A stretch of 64,000 bases of DNA, taken from positions 54,237,242 through 54,301,241 of the forward strand of contig OZ021731.1 in NCBI GenBank assembly GCA_963978545.1. The letters are read 5' to 3'. Source of the stretch: Linyphia triangularis. Its lineage: Eukaryota; Arthropoda; Arachnida; Araneae; Linyphiidae. The notes beneath the pieces were generated by a model, which saw only the letters and a list, made by a program, of their open reading frames with translations, did not search any database and had not been told where the DNA came from. The number at the start of each line of letters is the position of its first letter. Position 1 is the first letter of the stretch. Positions 37,745 to 50,140 of the stretch are shown piece by piece. Made by a program: the position numbers and the translations under genes.

Positions 37745-40663
37745 TACATAACATCATTTATGGAGTTCTACTTGACATTAATTGCAATAACTTTGTAAAA
37801 TACGGGTCAATTTTCGTATACAAAAATTTTGGTCTTTTGATATATTGTATAAAACCTTTAACTCATATGATGTACATTACATACTTTATGTAAATGACGT
37901 TTAATGTGTATGTCATGGTTTTTGAGGCGTTGTCTGACGTACCACAAATACAAGTATATAATTTACTGTAACACATCAAAGTTATCTAATGTCAGTGAAG
38001 ATATCAATGATTAGATAATTTTAATGTTCCTGTCAAAAAGGATATACTTACTCCAATTCAAAATTGCCAACCGTCAACTGAGGCTGCATTGTGATCACAA
38101 TTTTATAATACTAATGATGAGTATAATTATTTGTACTTTTTCCATTCAATATGTTTTGAAACATCCGTCAGTAGGGATTTTTAAAAGAAGGGATGACATT
38201 TCAGAAATTTGCCGACTACCAGCCTTTCTAAAAACTTATGGTAATATTTGCGTTCGCAGTCCATCATTGTAGCCGTAAAAAAGACACCGACTCCCCTATA
38301 ATAGACTTCTATTGTAAAAATGCCGATTCGTCAAACTCGGGTCACGCTGCATTCAGAAATTTTGAATACTTTTGTTCCATTTTTTTTTTTTTTTTTTTTT
38401 TTTCCTTCATTTAATTCGATTTTATTTTGAATCAATTTTAGAAAAAGAAAAATCTTGATAAAATTTTTGAAAATTTGCCGACTGTCCAACTTTCTAAAAC
38501 CTACGCCCCCCGTTCTCGTCGTCCCTGAGTAGAACTAATGAAAAATGCCATTAACTTAGAATGTGCAATATTTATAAATTTGCAACCTAAGTCAAAGGTA
38601 TTGTTATATTGACCAGTTCAACAGTTTTAATTTAAATTCATTAAAAAATGAATAATTACTTGATTTGAGGATGAATAATTACTTGAAAAATGCATTGCAT
38701 ATGCATCTCAAATTTGAGATGTCTACTTACATTGAAACCAACCTGCAAAACATCCGATGGGGCTCGATTCGACGAGGTTTCACATGTGAATTGAATATAT
38801 TGCCTCTGGTCAATGAGTTTTGACATAGCGATAGTTAAAAATAGGTGTTTTACCATGATTCTTGATATTTTGAAAAGAAGTTGAGCAAACAATGAACTCG
38901 CTTCAAATTTTAATATTTTATTTAATTCAGAATTTATTTTGAGATTTGGTTTCTTCAATTTTAAGAATGCACAAATTTTATTTGACAATTTCAAATTGCT
39001 TGTATAATTTTGCTTTTTAAAGGGTGTAGGTTCATGACTCAGATTCTTTACTAAATGCTCATGAAATTTTTTTCTGGTAACAGTAACTAGGTTTGCTTTA
39101 TCTACATTTTACATATTATTTGGAATAGAGGGAAGGGGGGGGGGGCGGAGAGAGAAAATTCTGTAACTGTGACGTTTATCTTTTAACTTTAACACAGCAT
39201 TATACGATGGCTTAGTTCTAGTGGAGCCACTTATTTAGAGAAGAAAATTTTTTATTCTCTGTATAGAAATTCTTCCGTTGATGGCATCGGATTGTAAGTT
39301 ACGTTAATAATTTAATAGGATATCAAATATTAATGTGAGAAAAATCACTTCTTCCAATCATATGGACGACATTTAAATACTCAAACATTTTTCGGGAAAA
39401 AAGTAATTATCTGAATAAAAACAATTTGCAGAGAAAATCTTACTCTTACATTTTGAGAAACAAAGAGCGAAAATGAATGCAATGGATATTGATTGTAGCC
39501 ACTTTTTTCGCACCGTCATACTAGAGGACCAACGTGCAATCGCCGTCTCTACAAAAAATGACCATTCCTTTACAGAGAAGTCCACCCCAGAGCAGAGCGA
39601 TCAGGGATGTTTTAGAAATTTTGTATTTATGCTTTGGCAAAACAGGATGTCACGTGAAAGTCGCCACCTTATATGCCCTATCGGTTTCAAATTCAAGGTC
39701 GTCCGAAGAAGGGGTCATTTTGTCCCCAGGAAAACTAGCATCTTTAAGAGAAGGGTCGCTTTTTTACAGTAATGATTGTGATTGATTAAAAAATTTTCAA
39801 ATTTGTTGCAAAAGCTCCCTGCTCCCTTCACAATAGTTAATGTCTAATGACAGAATAAATAAGTTTTAAGCTTTTTTTTTTTTAAATATTAAAAAAATCC
39901 CACAACAAAACAATATTAACAAGCATACATGTAAGTGGGGCCAGGGTCCAAAAAAGTGAGGGGGCCCAGGCCCCCTGCATCAGCCGCCACTGGGCATCAT
40001 TGATCTCAAGAGAAATCTTCAGGTTGCACCTCCTGTTTCCATATTAGTATACCCCCCCCCCCCCACACACCATTTTCTAAAATCATCGATACCATATGAA
40101 TGCTTTTATAAATGTTAGCCTCTTAATTGGGTTAAACTAACCTTGTTCGGTGCAGCATGACCCTCGCGTTGCCCTTGCGTCAGTAAACCCCAAAAAACCT
40201 ATCAGTTTTGTGTTTAAATGCAACATCTTTGTTTTTGTGAAATGTATCTGTTTGAATTTTCAAGAAAGACCAATCCTTTTCTGAAATAGAACACAATTAC
40301 GATTTAAAGTTGGTGAATCTGTTAAACTTTTCTCATTGACTTAACCTAACGTGCGTATATAATATTTATATAGGATGTGTGTGTTTACGTTATTTGGTGC
40401 AAGACCAGGTATGTGATAGCTTATGCTCCAGGGCATATTTTAAGGGGTTTTTTTTTGGGCAATTGCCCACACAGTCAAATAAAATTGCCCACGTACATTT
40501 TCATAATTTTTTCCAGAGGTTATGTGTTTCTATAAAAAAAAAAAAAATTTCTGTAAAAAAATGCCACATGGAAGCGTGACCCGTGACCCCTAACCCTTCC
40601 CAGAGGTGGCGCCAGCGGGTGGGCTGGGGGGGCTGTAGCACCCCCGTCGGGCCAGCTTGGGAT

Positions 40664-40774
40664 CCGGACAACTCATCCCCCGGACAACTCGACCCCGGTC
40701 ATCTCGACCCCGGACATCTCATCCCCCGGACAACTCACCACAGGACATCTCGCCACCGGACAAGTCACCCCCAA
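40664..40774. repeat. 15-16 bp minisatellite, left arm
   Basis: About seven units of GGACA(A/T)CTC(A/G)(T/C)CCCC. GC-rich against an AT-rich background. It opens false proline/arginine-rich frames. The inverted counterpart is at 48167-48280. Confidence 0.9.
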
Positions 40775-42302
40775 AGAAAGGGGGGGAACGTTAGGGAGGT
40801 GCATAGTTGAATAGTGGAACTTGCGTACATATTTAAGAAGGCACAACCACAACATAGTAGATGCCTTGCCCCGACTCCCCACCACCACTGTTGATGTCGA
40901 AAATATATAGACACTTCGTACATTTGGTACGGGAAGACTGATGCATGTGTAAGATGAATGTCAGGCACGGATCTAGAGATATATATTGGGGAGGAGAAGG
41001 GGGGGGGGGGCGTATTGCTTATATGTGAGGAAGGTTTTTATTAATATTTTTAATAACTAATGGAGTATGGTCTAATAAATATGGAATTATTATATTTCGG
41101 GGATTTTTTTATTTTTTTTTGACGTAGATGAAGACATTTTATAGAATCGAGAATATATAGACATGAGTGAGTTATAACATTTCGTAAATCTGATATGATG
41201 CAAAGCAAGTTGATGTATGTGTAAGATGATTGTCAGGCGCGGATCTAGAGAGATATAGTAGGTGAGGGGTGCGTATTGCGTACATATGGGGTAAGTTTTT
41301 ATTAATATTTTTTATTACTAATGAGTAATTAAATTATGGAATTTTTATATTTCGAATTTATTTTCCTTTTTGACGCAGATGAAAAGACATTTTATAGTAT
41401 CGAGAATATATAGACACATCGTATATTAGATAGGATAAAGGGTAAGAGTGATGTGTCAGATTACTGTCATGCGTGGATCTAGAGAGGCGAGGGTTCGTAT
41501 TGCGTACATATGGTCAAACTTTTTATTAATATCTTTAATAAGTAATAAGTTATTAAAATATGGAATTTTTATATTTCGGATGTTTTTTGTTTTTCTTTTC
41601 TTTTTTGGAGTAGAGATATTTCTTTTTGACGAAAGAGATTTAATAGTATCGAGAATATATAGACATTTCGAATATAAGACATGATGCAGGGTAAGACTGA
41701 TGTGTCAGATAATTGTCAGGCGCGGATCTAGAGATATATATTAGGAGACGCGGGGATGCGCGTTGTGTACATATGGGGAAAGTTTTTATTAATATTTTTA
41801 ATAAGTAATGAGTTATTAAAATATGGAGTTTTTATACTTCGATTTTATTTTTTTCCTCTTTTTGACGTAGATGAAAGAAAATAGTATCGAGAATATATAA
41901 ACACTTCGTATATATTTGATATGATGCCAGATAAGACTGATGTATGTGTCAGATGATTGTAAGGCGAGGATCTAGAGGTATATTTTAGGAGAGGCGGGTT
42001 CGTGTTGAGTACATGTGTGGAAACTTTTTATTAATATCTTTTATAAGTAATTAGTTATTAAAATATGGAGTTTTTGTATTTCGGAGTTTTTTCCTTCTTT
42101 TTTTTATGTGGATGAAAAGACATTTAATAGTATCGAAAATATATGGACATGAGTTTGTTATGCCACTTCGAATATTTCATATAGACAATACTGATGTATG
42201 TTTAAGATTATGTGCACACTATGACCAGGCAAGAATCTAGGGAGGTTTTATTAAAAGGAATATGCGAATTGATCACATGTAGCGTACATTAAAAGTTAAG
42301 AA

Positions 42303-42880
42303 GGGTCGGAAGGCAATTTTTTTTCTCGGAACCCATTTTGAAGTTTTTAGCACATCACAATATTTGAAATGTTATCTACAAAATAGTTTAACTTGGTGGG
42401 CAATGCGCACATCCGAAGTATTTTCAAATATTTTTTTGAAACAATACCATCAGCAAAAAAAAAAAAAAAAAAAGCCCGTCTGCTATGTACTTTAAACGCT
42501 GTTTTCTCAAAATGCTGTTTTTTCATACCAATGTACCTTTTTCTCAGGATCTACTCGATATTTTGCTTTGAAATTTTTTTTCCTCGTACATATTGTATTT
42601 TTACACAAACAGACATATGCTTTTACAGAAATGTTGATTAGATTTTAAAAAAAAATCCTAACCATGTTGTGTTTTTTGGGAAAATTTATTAAAAAATTAC
42701 AAAACATCATAAATCCTAAACAAAACTTTTTTTTGTTTTACAAGAGGATATCTTAGTCTATGTCAAAGTGTTTTAATATTGGCTGTACAAAATCTTAAGC
42801 TGATGCTACGAGTAATTCTGAGTAAAGGTACATAAAAAAGGGCTTTTTAAGATGGACTCGATAAAGCCTTCCGACCCCCA
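42303..42880. mobile_element. 578-bp insertion element in the left foldback arm
   Basis: Ends GGGTCGGAAGGC and, inverted, GGGGGTCGGAAGGC, flanked by TTAAGAA (42296-42302 and 42881-42887). The inverted arm at ~46,690 shows the empty site with one TTAAGAA, which confirms the insertion and the 7-bp duplication. Superfamily unclear; hAT is possible. Confidence 0.75.
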
Positions 42881-43028
42881 TTAAGAACATTTAAAAATGG
42901 TGTAGCACTAACGTACACGTCTATCATCGATTTTAAAGTAGAAATTGCATAACGCCTAAGAGATTCAATCATGAGGCTAATTGCATGCTAGGCACACAAT
43001 GTTGTTAATAAAAGCTTTGAAAGTTTCA

Positions 43029-46000
43029 TCATTGACGACATTTTCTCGCCAACGTGGTATGTTGACAAAATTATAAATTGTTTTTGGTATTCGGCGACAT
43101 GATTTAAAATCGCAATGAGGAAAGGTTACTGCGTTTTCATACTATAGCGAGATATGGAATATTTATCCAGTTTCATTTCAACCCTTTCAATTCCTTCGGT
43201 TTTTAGCTTAGTTGATGGCTGTATTGTTAGCGATCTGGCCTTGCATGCCAAAGGTGTGTCGAGTTCGAATCACAGGTTAGGCACATATGCTCTTTTTGGC
43301 TTGGATTCTACTTTAAGCTGTAGTTGTCGCTTGATGAGCCGTCATTGTGCATAAAAATAGATCGTTAAGCGTAAAAAACAACATCCTGTTTTTTCTCTTT
43401 TCTTTCAGATAACACTAACACAAAATTAATATGAGTTAATTAAGTACTCAATCAATATTAACTTATTAAAACTGCAAAGATATTTCCTTTTTTTTTCTAA
43501 CGGTAAGTGTTTTGAAATTTAAATAACTTTAATAACAGCATATAATATTAAGAAAGTTTTTAGTTATTAACTAAAAGTGACTAAGTGAAGAATACATCAT
43601 TAGATGCTGCTTCTGCATGCGTTAATCGCAAATCGGAAGAAAAGAAAAAAATTGCTTTTGAAACATCGAAAAATAAAACAAATTTATTTAACAAAAGTTC
43701 ATTTTTTAATACAAAAACACATCACGAATATAAAATATTTCAGTATTATGAATCATTATTTACAGTAGTTCCCATAATTTTTTGAATGATGAAAACTCAA
43801 TAATATAAATTGTTTAAGAAATTAATTTCTAAATGGTACATTTTATAAATTTTACTTTATATTTTTTCATGGTTACTTTATGAAAATGTGAGAAAAAGCT
43901 ATTTTATCTAGAAATTTAAATGAAGATACACACATGAAGAATGATTGTCAAATGGAAGTGTATTTAAAAATAACATTAATAGATTTTTCATTGCCTAAAA
44001 AGTGTGTTTATATCTTTATTATTAAATTAAACAGTTTCGAAATTCAGATTTCTACCTACTAAAAAATATAAAACTACTGTAAAAGATGGATTTTGAAAGT
44101 TAAAATTTAAAAAATAATAACTTAAGCAAGCATTTAAGGGGAGACAAAAGTCTTAGATAACCAGATCAATCGTATTTTTATACAACTTCCTATTGCTCTA
44201 AATTATTTAAAATGCAATATTTTTAATTTATTTTTTGACATATTTAATAATAACATATTTATTATGATTATTACTCTGATAATTTTTTAATTTATACTTT
44301 ATATATTATGTCTATATTTGAGACTTTGAATTTTAAAATTATTATAAGGCAACCTTTGGTTAAATGCACTTTCAGAGTAAACATACAATAAATTTATATA
44401 AAAATATCACCAAATGCAAATAAACTCTCTATTTCAAACAATTGATCATTTCTTTTACCTAATATGCATTTAAAATTATTTTTAAAAAATAATATACTTC
44501 GCGCATCCAAAAGTTGCCATTTTTCACAACATAAAATATTTATTTTTCCTAATTTAAGAAATATTTTACCCTCACTAGATAAATCTTGTGCGTTTTCATT
44601 ATCACGGAAAAAATATTTAAATATTTCAGAAGGAGGGTTTGGAGAGTTTCCATTTGCAGCCTAAATGTTTTTTACAAGTAATATAAATTACTTTCAATAG
44701 ACTTTTTAACATTTAATTATGCATTATTTTTAAGGGTTGAAAGTTTCAGTTTAAAAAAGTATCTGGCATTTTTTTTTCTTTTTTTTTCTCCCCTTTTTTT
44801 TAATCTTTTCTCTACTCCATAATTGTGCTACTATTTGAACAAAATGCATAACTTAATAATAGTAACTGCATAACTTCACTTTGAGTAATACGCATAGCTT
44901 CATTATGCATATTATATGCATTTGCTCATTCGACTGTTTTTTTTTTGTTTTTTTCCACACTATTTTGTGCGAATATCCATCTTGTACATCTTACTGTTGA
45001 ATAAATCCCTTCAGCTGTAAGTGAAAAGATAGATCAAGAATTTGGCGCCAGTCCCCCCCCCATGGTGTTAATTGATGGACTATCGCGTTTGAAGGGGGTC
45101 TTTCTTTTTCACACAAGGGCTTCGGAATAAAATGTCAAGCTGTATGTGCCTGCAGCTAATAGGGTGGGGGGAAATACAAAAGAATCCCTGATGAGGGTAA
45201 ATGATTTTCGGGAACTACTCTCTACCAAGGAGAGGCAGTCACTGCTATTTTGTATCCTTAGGGTTAAGTTGGTGGACATTTGCGAAAACACGTTTTAGTA
45301 AGCTAGTTTTTTTCTGAGAAAAGAAAACCACATTTTCTGTGCAGTGGTCCATTGTCGGGCGACAATTTTTATTAAAATATAAAATTGGAAATAATTAGAT
45401 TATAAAAAATGCGGTTTCAATTCTGATTTGACTATCAAATGGAAGATATTGATTAACACAAAATATATAAAGTAAAATAAAGCAAATTTAAATAAATAAT
45501 TATTTATACAACGAAAGGAGTGGAGAGTAACTTTTGACGATATTACCGTCAAGTATATTGTAGTAACATTAAAAGTTCAAAATGTCAGCGTAGGAGTCAT
45601 AAAAGATCGACTTTCTAAGAAGTGTGTGCAAAGACTAAAGGTTTAGAAATATCTTTTAGAACTTTCCATTGAACATGGCGTCTCTAAAATTGAAACACTT
45701 ATAAGTAGGAACTATATTTTTAATAGATATCTATATAGAACCATTTCATGTGTAATTCATGCAAAAGGATAAATAATATAATCATCAGTGTAATAATACT
45801 ATGAAACAGTAGACTCAGCTTTCATAACATAATTATTTATTGGGAAGTTTATACAGAAGCATAGAAAAACATTTTAATTTTTCTGTCAAATTCTAGTTAT
45901 TAAAACTTACAATGATGATAAAGTAATCTAAGATGTGGGGCTGGAAGAATTTATTCTTGTAATTGCAAAATGTTAACTTTAAACTTTGAAAGTTTTGCAT

Positions 46001-46551
46001 TTGCAGTAGATATATGGGGGATTCTGAAATTAAGGGGACATTTCAGTCCCTGTGATTTTATATAAGTTGTCCCTGGGTGCTGATGTAACCTCCATGGAAT
46101 ATCTTCAACTTGATTAAAATTCAACTATTTTGTCTGGTGATGTTGTTGGATGTGAATAGTTTTATATTGTTTGCGAAAAGCTGTTCAATACTCAAAAATC
46201 TGGTTAGTTCTTTTTTTCATGTAATCTCCATGTTCAGTAACGTTATTCCTTATTGTGTTAAACATACTTTTGGTGTCACCTTTTATCAAATAGCTAATTT
46301 TTTCTTCTGTAAAGCAAAGCCAGTGTATCCTCAGTCTTTTTGGTCAAGTTTTAAGCATGGCAATCTACTTATTTATAACCTCCATAGGTTGTGCTAACCA
46401 TGGAAGTTACAAGCAAAATTAGAAAACTGTTGGGGTTTTTTTTAGAAAATATATTTTTCCTTGATCTTCTTTTGGAAGTGGTAAATGTATTATTTTTGTT
46501 AATAAAATTCTAAGAATAAAATTTCAATTTTGTTATCTATTTTTCGACGGT
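43029..46551. other. Loop of the foldback-like structure; no gene recognised
   Basis: About 3.5 kb, AT-rich, with a SINE near its left end. Short frames (43585-43785, 44464-44664, 45109-45291, 46110-46397) show no known motif. If the foldback carried its own coding capacity it is no longer visible. Confidence 0.5.
43214..43385 (+). mobile_element. tRNA-derived SINE, same family as 32774, diverged
   Basis: GATGGCTGTATTGTTAGCGA, then GCCAAAGGTGTGTCGAGTTCGAATCAC with a degenerate B box. More diverged than the copy at 32774; no clear target-site duplication. Confidence 0.6.
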
Positions 46552-48290
46552 AAAAATTTCAAAGCTCTTATTGACCATGTTGTGTGCCTAGCATTCAAAT
46601 AGTCTCACGATTGAATCCCATTGGCGTTATGCAATATCTACTTTAAAGTCGATGATAGGCTTGTCAGTTAGTGCATCTCCATTTCTTAACTTATACTGTA
46701 CGCTACATGTGAGCAACTCGCATATTCCTCCCAATAAAACCTCCTTAGATCCTTGCCTGGTTGTAGTGTACACATAATCTAAAACACACGACACTTTTGC
46801 CTATAACAAATACTCGAAGTGTCATAACTCACTTATTTGTATATATTCTCGATACTATCAAATCTCTTTCGTCAAAAAGAAACGTCTATACGTCAAGAAA
46901 GAAAAAGAAATCCGAAGTATAACAATTCCATATTTTAATAACTTATTAAAGATATTAATAAAAACGTTCACCATATGTACGCAACACGCACCCCCGCCTC
47001 TCCTAATATATATCTCTAGATCCGCGCCTGACAACTATCTGACACATCACTCTTACCTTGCATCATGTCTTATATTTGAAATGTCTATATATTCTCGATA
47101 CTATTAAATCTCTTTCGTCAAAAAGAAATGTCTCTACGCCAAAAAAGAAAAGAAAAAAATCCGAAATATAACAATTCCATATTTTAATAACTTATTAAAG
47201 ATATTAATAAAAACTTTCACCATATGTACGCAACACGCACCCCCGCATCTCCTAATACATATCTCTAGATCCGCGCCTGACAACTATCTGACACATCACT
47301 CTTACCTTGCATCATGTCTTTTATATTCGAAATGTCTATATATTCTCGATACTATTAAATCTCTTTCGTCAAAAAGAAATGTCTCTACGCCAAAAAAGAA
47401 AAGAAAAAATCCGAAATATAACAATTCCATATTTTAATAACTTATTAAAGATATTAATAAAAACTTTCACCATATGTACGCAACACGCACCCCAGCCTCT
47501 CTAGATCCGCTCCTGACAGTCACCTGTGAGACATCAATCTTACCCTTTATCCTATCTGATGATGTGTCTATATATTCTCGATACTATTAAATCTCCTTTC
47601 ATCTAAGTCAAGAAAAGAAAGGGGAAAAAAAAAATCCGGAATAATCAAATTCCATACTTTATTAACTTATAACTTATTAAAGATATTAATAAAAACTTTC
47701 TCCCTATGTAACACGCACCTCCGTCTCTCCTAATATATATCTCTAGATCCGCGCCTGATAACCATCTGACACATCAGTCTTACCCTGCATCATATTAAAT
47801 ATACGAAATGTCTATATATTCTCGATACTACTACATCTCTTTCGTCAAAAAGAAACATCTCTACGCCAAGAAGAAGAAAAAAAAAAGGAAAAAAAATCCG
47901 AAGTATAACAATTCCATATTTTAATAACTCATATATTATTAAAAATATTAATACCTTGAACTAACATTAATTTAATCATGACTGTAATAAAATATTTCGT
48001 TAATATTTGAATAACACCAACAATGTTCAGCAGGGAGGAGGGGTTAAAAGATAACTTCAATGCTGTGCCTTCTTGAATACGTACGCAAGTCCCACCATTC
48101 AGCTTCGACAGTTCCTCGTAAGAAAATCGTTTTCCCCCTAACAACACCCTCGATCCGCGCTTTCTTGGTGGTGACTTGTCCGGTGGCGAGATGTCCGGTG
48201 GTGAGATGTCCGGGGGATGAGATGTCCGGGGTCGAGTTGACCGGTGGCGACTTGTCCGAGGGATGAGATGTCCGGCATCCGGCAAGCTTA
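46552..48290. repeat. Right arm of the foldback-like structure, ~250-bp tandem repeats
   Basis: Inverted version of the left arm. CTCTAGATCCGCGCCTGACA-type landmarks at about 47,015, 47,264, 47,500 and 47,742, with a diverged one near 46,750 (CCTTAGATCCTTGCCTGG). Units between 46,800 and 47,560 are very alike, suggesting recent homogenisation. Confidence 0.85.
48167..48280. repeat. 15-16 bp minisatellite, right arm
   Basis: Seven or so units of GGTGG(C/T)GA(G/C)(A/T)TGTCC, the reverse complement of the left minisatellite. The frames 47929-48285, 48044-48343 and 48060-48266 are readings through it, not genes. Confidence 0.9.
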
Positions 48291-48731
48291 GCCCCCCATC
48301 GGGGAAAATTAGGTTTTCGTCGGGGAATGAGTTTTAATTTCATTTTTTAAAAAGTGTATATTTTTGTGAAATATCACGAATATATCTGAAATTTTTTAAT
48401 AATTATTCTTATTTTTGGCACAAATCCAGTCAAACATCAGGTACCCCGACAGCCAAATATCGCCAGCCCCGACAACATCCAAATTCCCAGTCCCACTACC
48501 CGTTTTTCAGCAACTAATAGTAGACGTAAGGGAGCAGATTACGACTTCCCCACTCCAATACGAAACGAACACTTCTAGATACAAAACACAACCGAACGAC
48601 GGGGAGGGATTGGGATGGATTGTTGAAAAAGCAATAGTATTTTCCACTAATTAGCAGACCCTCAAGCAATTCGCCTGTAAGCTATCCCAAAGTAGACAAT
48701 TTTATTGGGGATATATATTTTTAGCGGTGTC
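48291..48731. other. Spacer with a C-rich block; no gene recognised
   Basis: Contains CCCCGACAGCC-type words (48,445-48,480) and a 79-codon frame at 48415-48654 of unknown nature. Probably internal transposon sequence. Confidence 0.35.
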
Positions 48732-49198
48732 CGATCCGAGCGAAGAAGTTCTGGGATGAGACGATCATTAATCAGGTAGTTGGGGAGGAGCCTTCGATAC
48801 GCTCCATTTAACCTCATTAGAACCCTGATCATATAGAGACGCGTTTTGTATACATCCCCTCTTCCTCGGATCGCTCCAGAAATGTGTTCCAATACCAAAG
48901 AAAAGGCGCGGGGCGATTCTCTGCTTGACGCACAGAACAAAGGAACAATGATAGCAATGTTAAAAGTTTAAAGTTAGTCTTTGCTTTCTGAAATTATTCG
49001 TTCAGGACTCGGACAAAGTTTTAGATTATATATTCTTCTACTTCATATTTAATCAGCGAATGGAGATTTTTGTTGTATTGTCTTATAGTGCTATAAGAGT
49101 TTTTGTCTCAATTTGGTTCTTGTAAGAATAGCGGCATAATAAGTGGCAAATTGAAGAAGACGTAAGTTTTCAAAATGATTGTAATGGTACCAGTTGTA
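48732..49198. repeat. Inverted repeat pair, left member
   Basis: From GATCCGAGCGAAGAAGTTCTG to GTAATGGTACCAGTTGTA. Inverted match at 54944-55567. The minus-strand frame 48662-48940 and the plus-strand frame 55455-55826 share LMRLNGAYR because they are the two copies of this repeat. Confidence 0.75.
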
Positions 49199-49944
49199 AA
49201 TTAATGAAAACCCATATATTATAAATATTTTGATTAAAACATTTTGGCACCAGGAAATAGTTTCAACAAATGATCGGTTAAAATGGGATTTTATTAGTAT
49301 TCCGAAGCGATTATAGAAGCATGTGTAATTGTAAAAGCGATCTTTTAGTGAGAATAACAGTCCCAAAATTTGTTAGTGACAAATGTCATCGGCATCAAAT
49401 CCTATTTGCCAAGTTTCAGATCGATTGGATTATTGCAAGTGAGTTAAATTGGCCTCCGCAGAACATTTCTATAAGCAAAATATGCGGCAAACTACTTTTC
49501 AAAATTTAATCCTTAACTAGGGGTATGGAACATCGCACAATTTTTCAAATTCACTAAATAATACTCATCATTGCATTAAAATATGATACGGGATGTTATT
49601 TACCATTTTCATATTTTCACTTATTTAAAGACCCACCTAATTGGCGAAGATATTCGATAGACATTACATTGTCCTTTCTTGTGCGGGAAACAGATACAAA
49701 TCAATCGTTGGTGGGTGATGCTCAAGAGCAGAAAACTCAGTGTTAAAGTAATTCGTGATTATTTTTATTTTTTCCCCCTTTTAAGAAAACTTTTTACGCT
49801 TTTATCGCATTTGTACGGGAATTTAGGTGGTGGGGAAGTTTAGAACACGTAAGAGGCATTAGCAGAGAGATTTTAATCAAAATAGTTAGGGCTGTTTTTT
49901 AGAAATTATTGAAGAACGAGATTTTTTCATGATTATTCATTATT

Positions 49945-50140
49945 TCAATCTTATGAGCATGCGCGATTTTGACGAAAACCTAAATGGTAGGACCCATGGC
50001 CACCGCCAACCCATGTACCAAATTTGAAGAGTGTAGGTCAATTTGTTCGGGAGTTATTCTGACCACGTGCACACAGACAGGCATTTTTTTTTCTATACCA
50101 CTTTTTTTTTAAAATCTGGGTGATCAAAAAAAAAAAAAAA
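49945..50140 (+). repeat. Dispersed repeat, copy A
   Basis: ATTTTGACGAAAACC followed by GGCCACCGCCAA and GTAGGTCAA; ends near CACAGACAGGCATTTTTT. Direct-orientation relative of 59205-59400. Looks like the 3' part of a transposon family; class unknown. Confidence 0.5.

Larger units (their letters stand above)
34760..38527. mobile_element. hAT-like element nested in the previous one
   Basis: Begins CAGGGCCGTCGCTAAG and ends (inverted) CAGGGACGACGAGAAC, with G-rich GGGGGGCGTAG just inside both ends. Exact 8-bp target duplication AGTAGAAC at 34752-34759 and 38528-38535. About 3.0 kb without the MITE inside it. No transposase frame recognised. Confidence 0.85.
33897..39992. mobile_element. hAT-like element, outer level of a three-level nest
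   Basis: Termini CAGTGGCGGCT and AGCCGCCACTG are perfect 11-base inverted repeats, flanked by an exact 8-bp duplication GGCATCAT (33889-33896 and 39993-40000). Both ends carry a GTGAGGGGGCCC block (plus strand in both cases). Minus the nested element and its duplication it is about 2.3 kb. No transposase recognised; frames 38656-38994 and 39473-39785 are unidentified. Confidence 0.85.
40640..43028. repeat. Left arm of a foldback-like structure, with ~250-bp tandem repeats
   Basis: The landmark GGATCTAGAG (last copy degenerate) occurs at about 40969, 41241, 41475, 41723, 41968 and 42232, spacing 234-272. Units also share AAATATGGAATTTTTAT and AGTATCGAGAATATATAGAC. The arm matches the reverse complement of 46552-48290 and ends near GCTAGGCACACAA..AGCTTTGAAA. 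A 578-bp element is inserted at 42303. Confidence 0.85.

Noticed and set aside
36981..37760. Overlapping genes on both strands at 37107-37368
   Set aside because: Both frames read through one arm of a hairpin MITE.
40150..40200. SINE fragment (CCCTCGCGTTGCCC..)
   Set aside because: Resembles the SINE body for about 20 bases only; no tail or target duplication.
47929..48343. Proline/histidine-rich proteins
   Set aside because: Frames 47929-48285 and 48044-48343 are translations of the 15-bp minisatellite; the same holds for 40583-40888.
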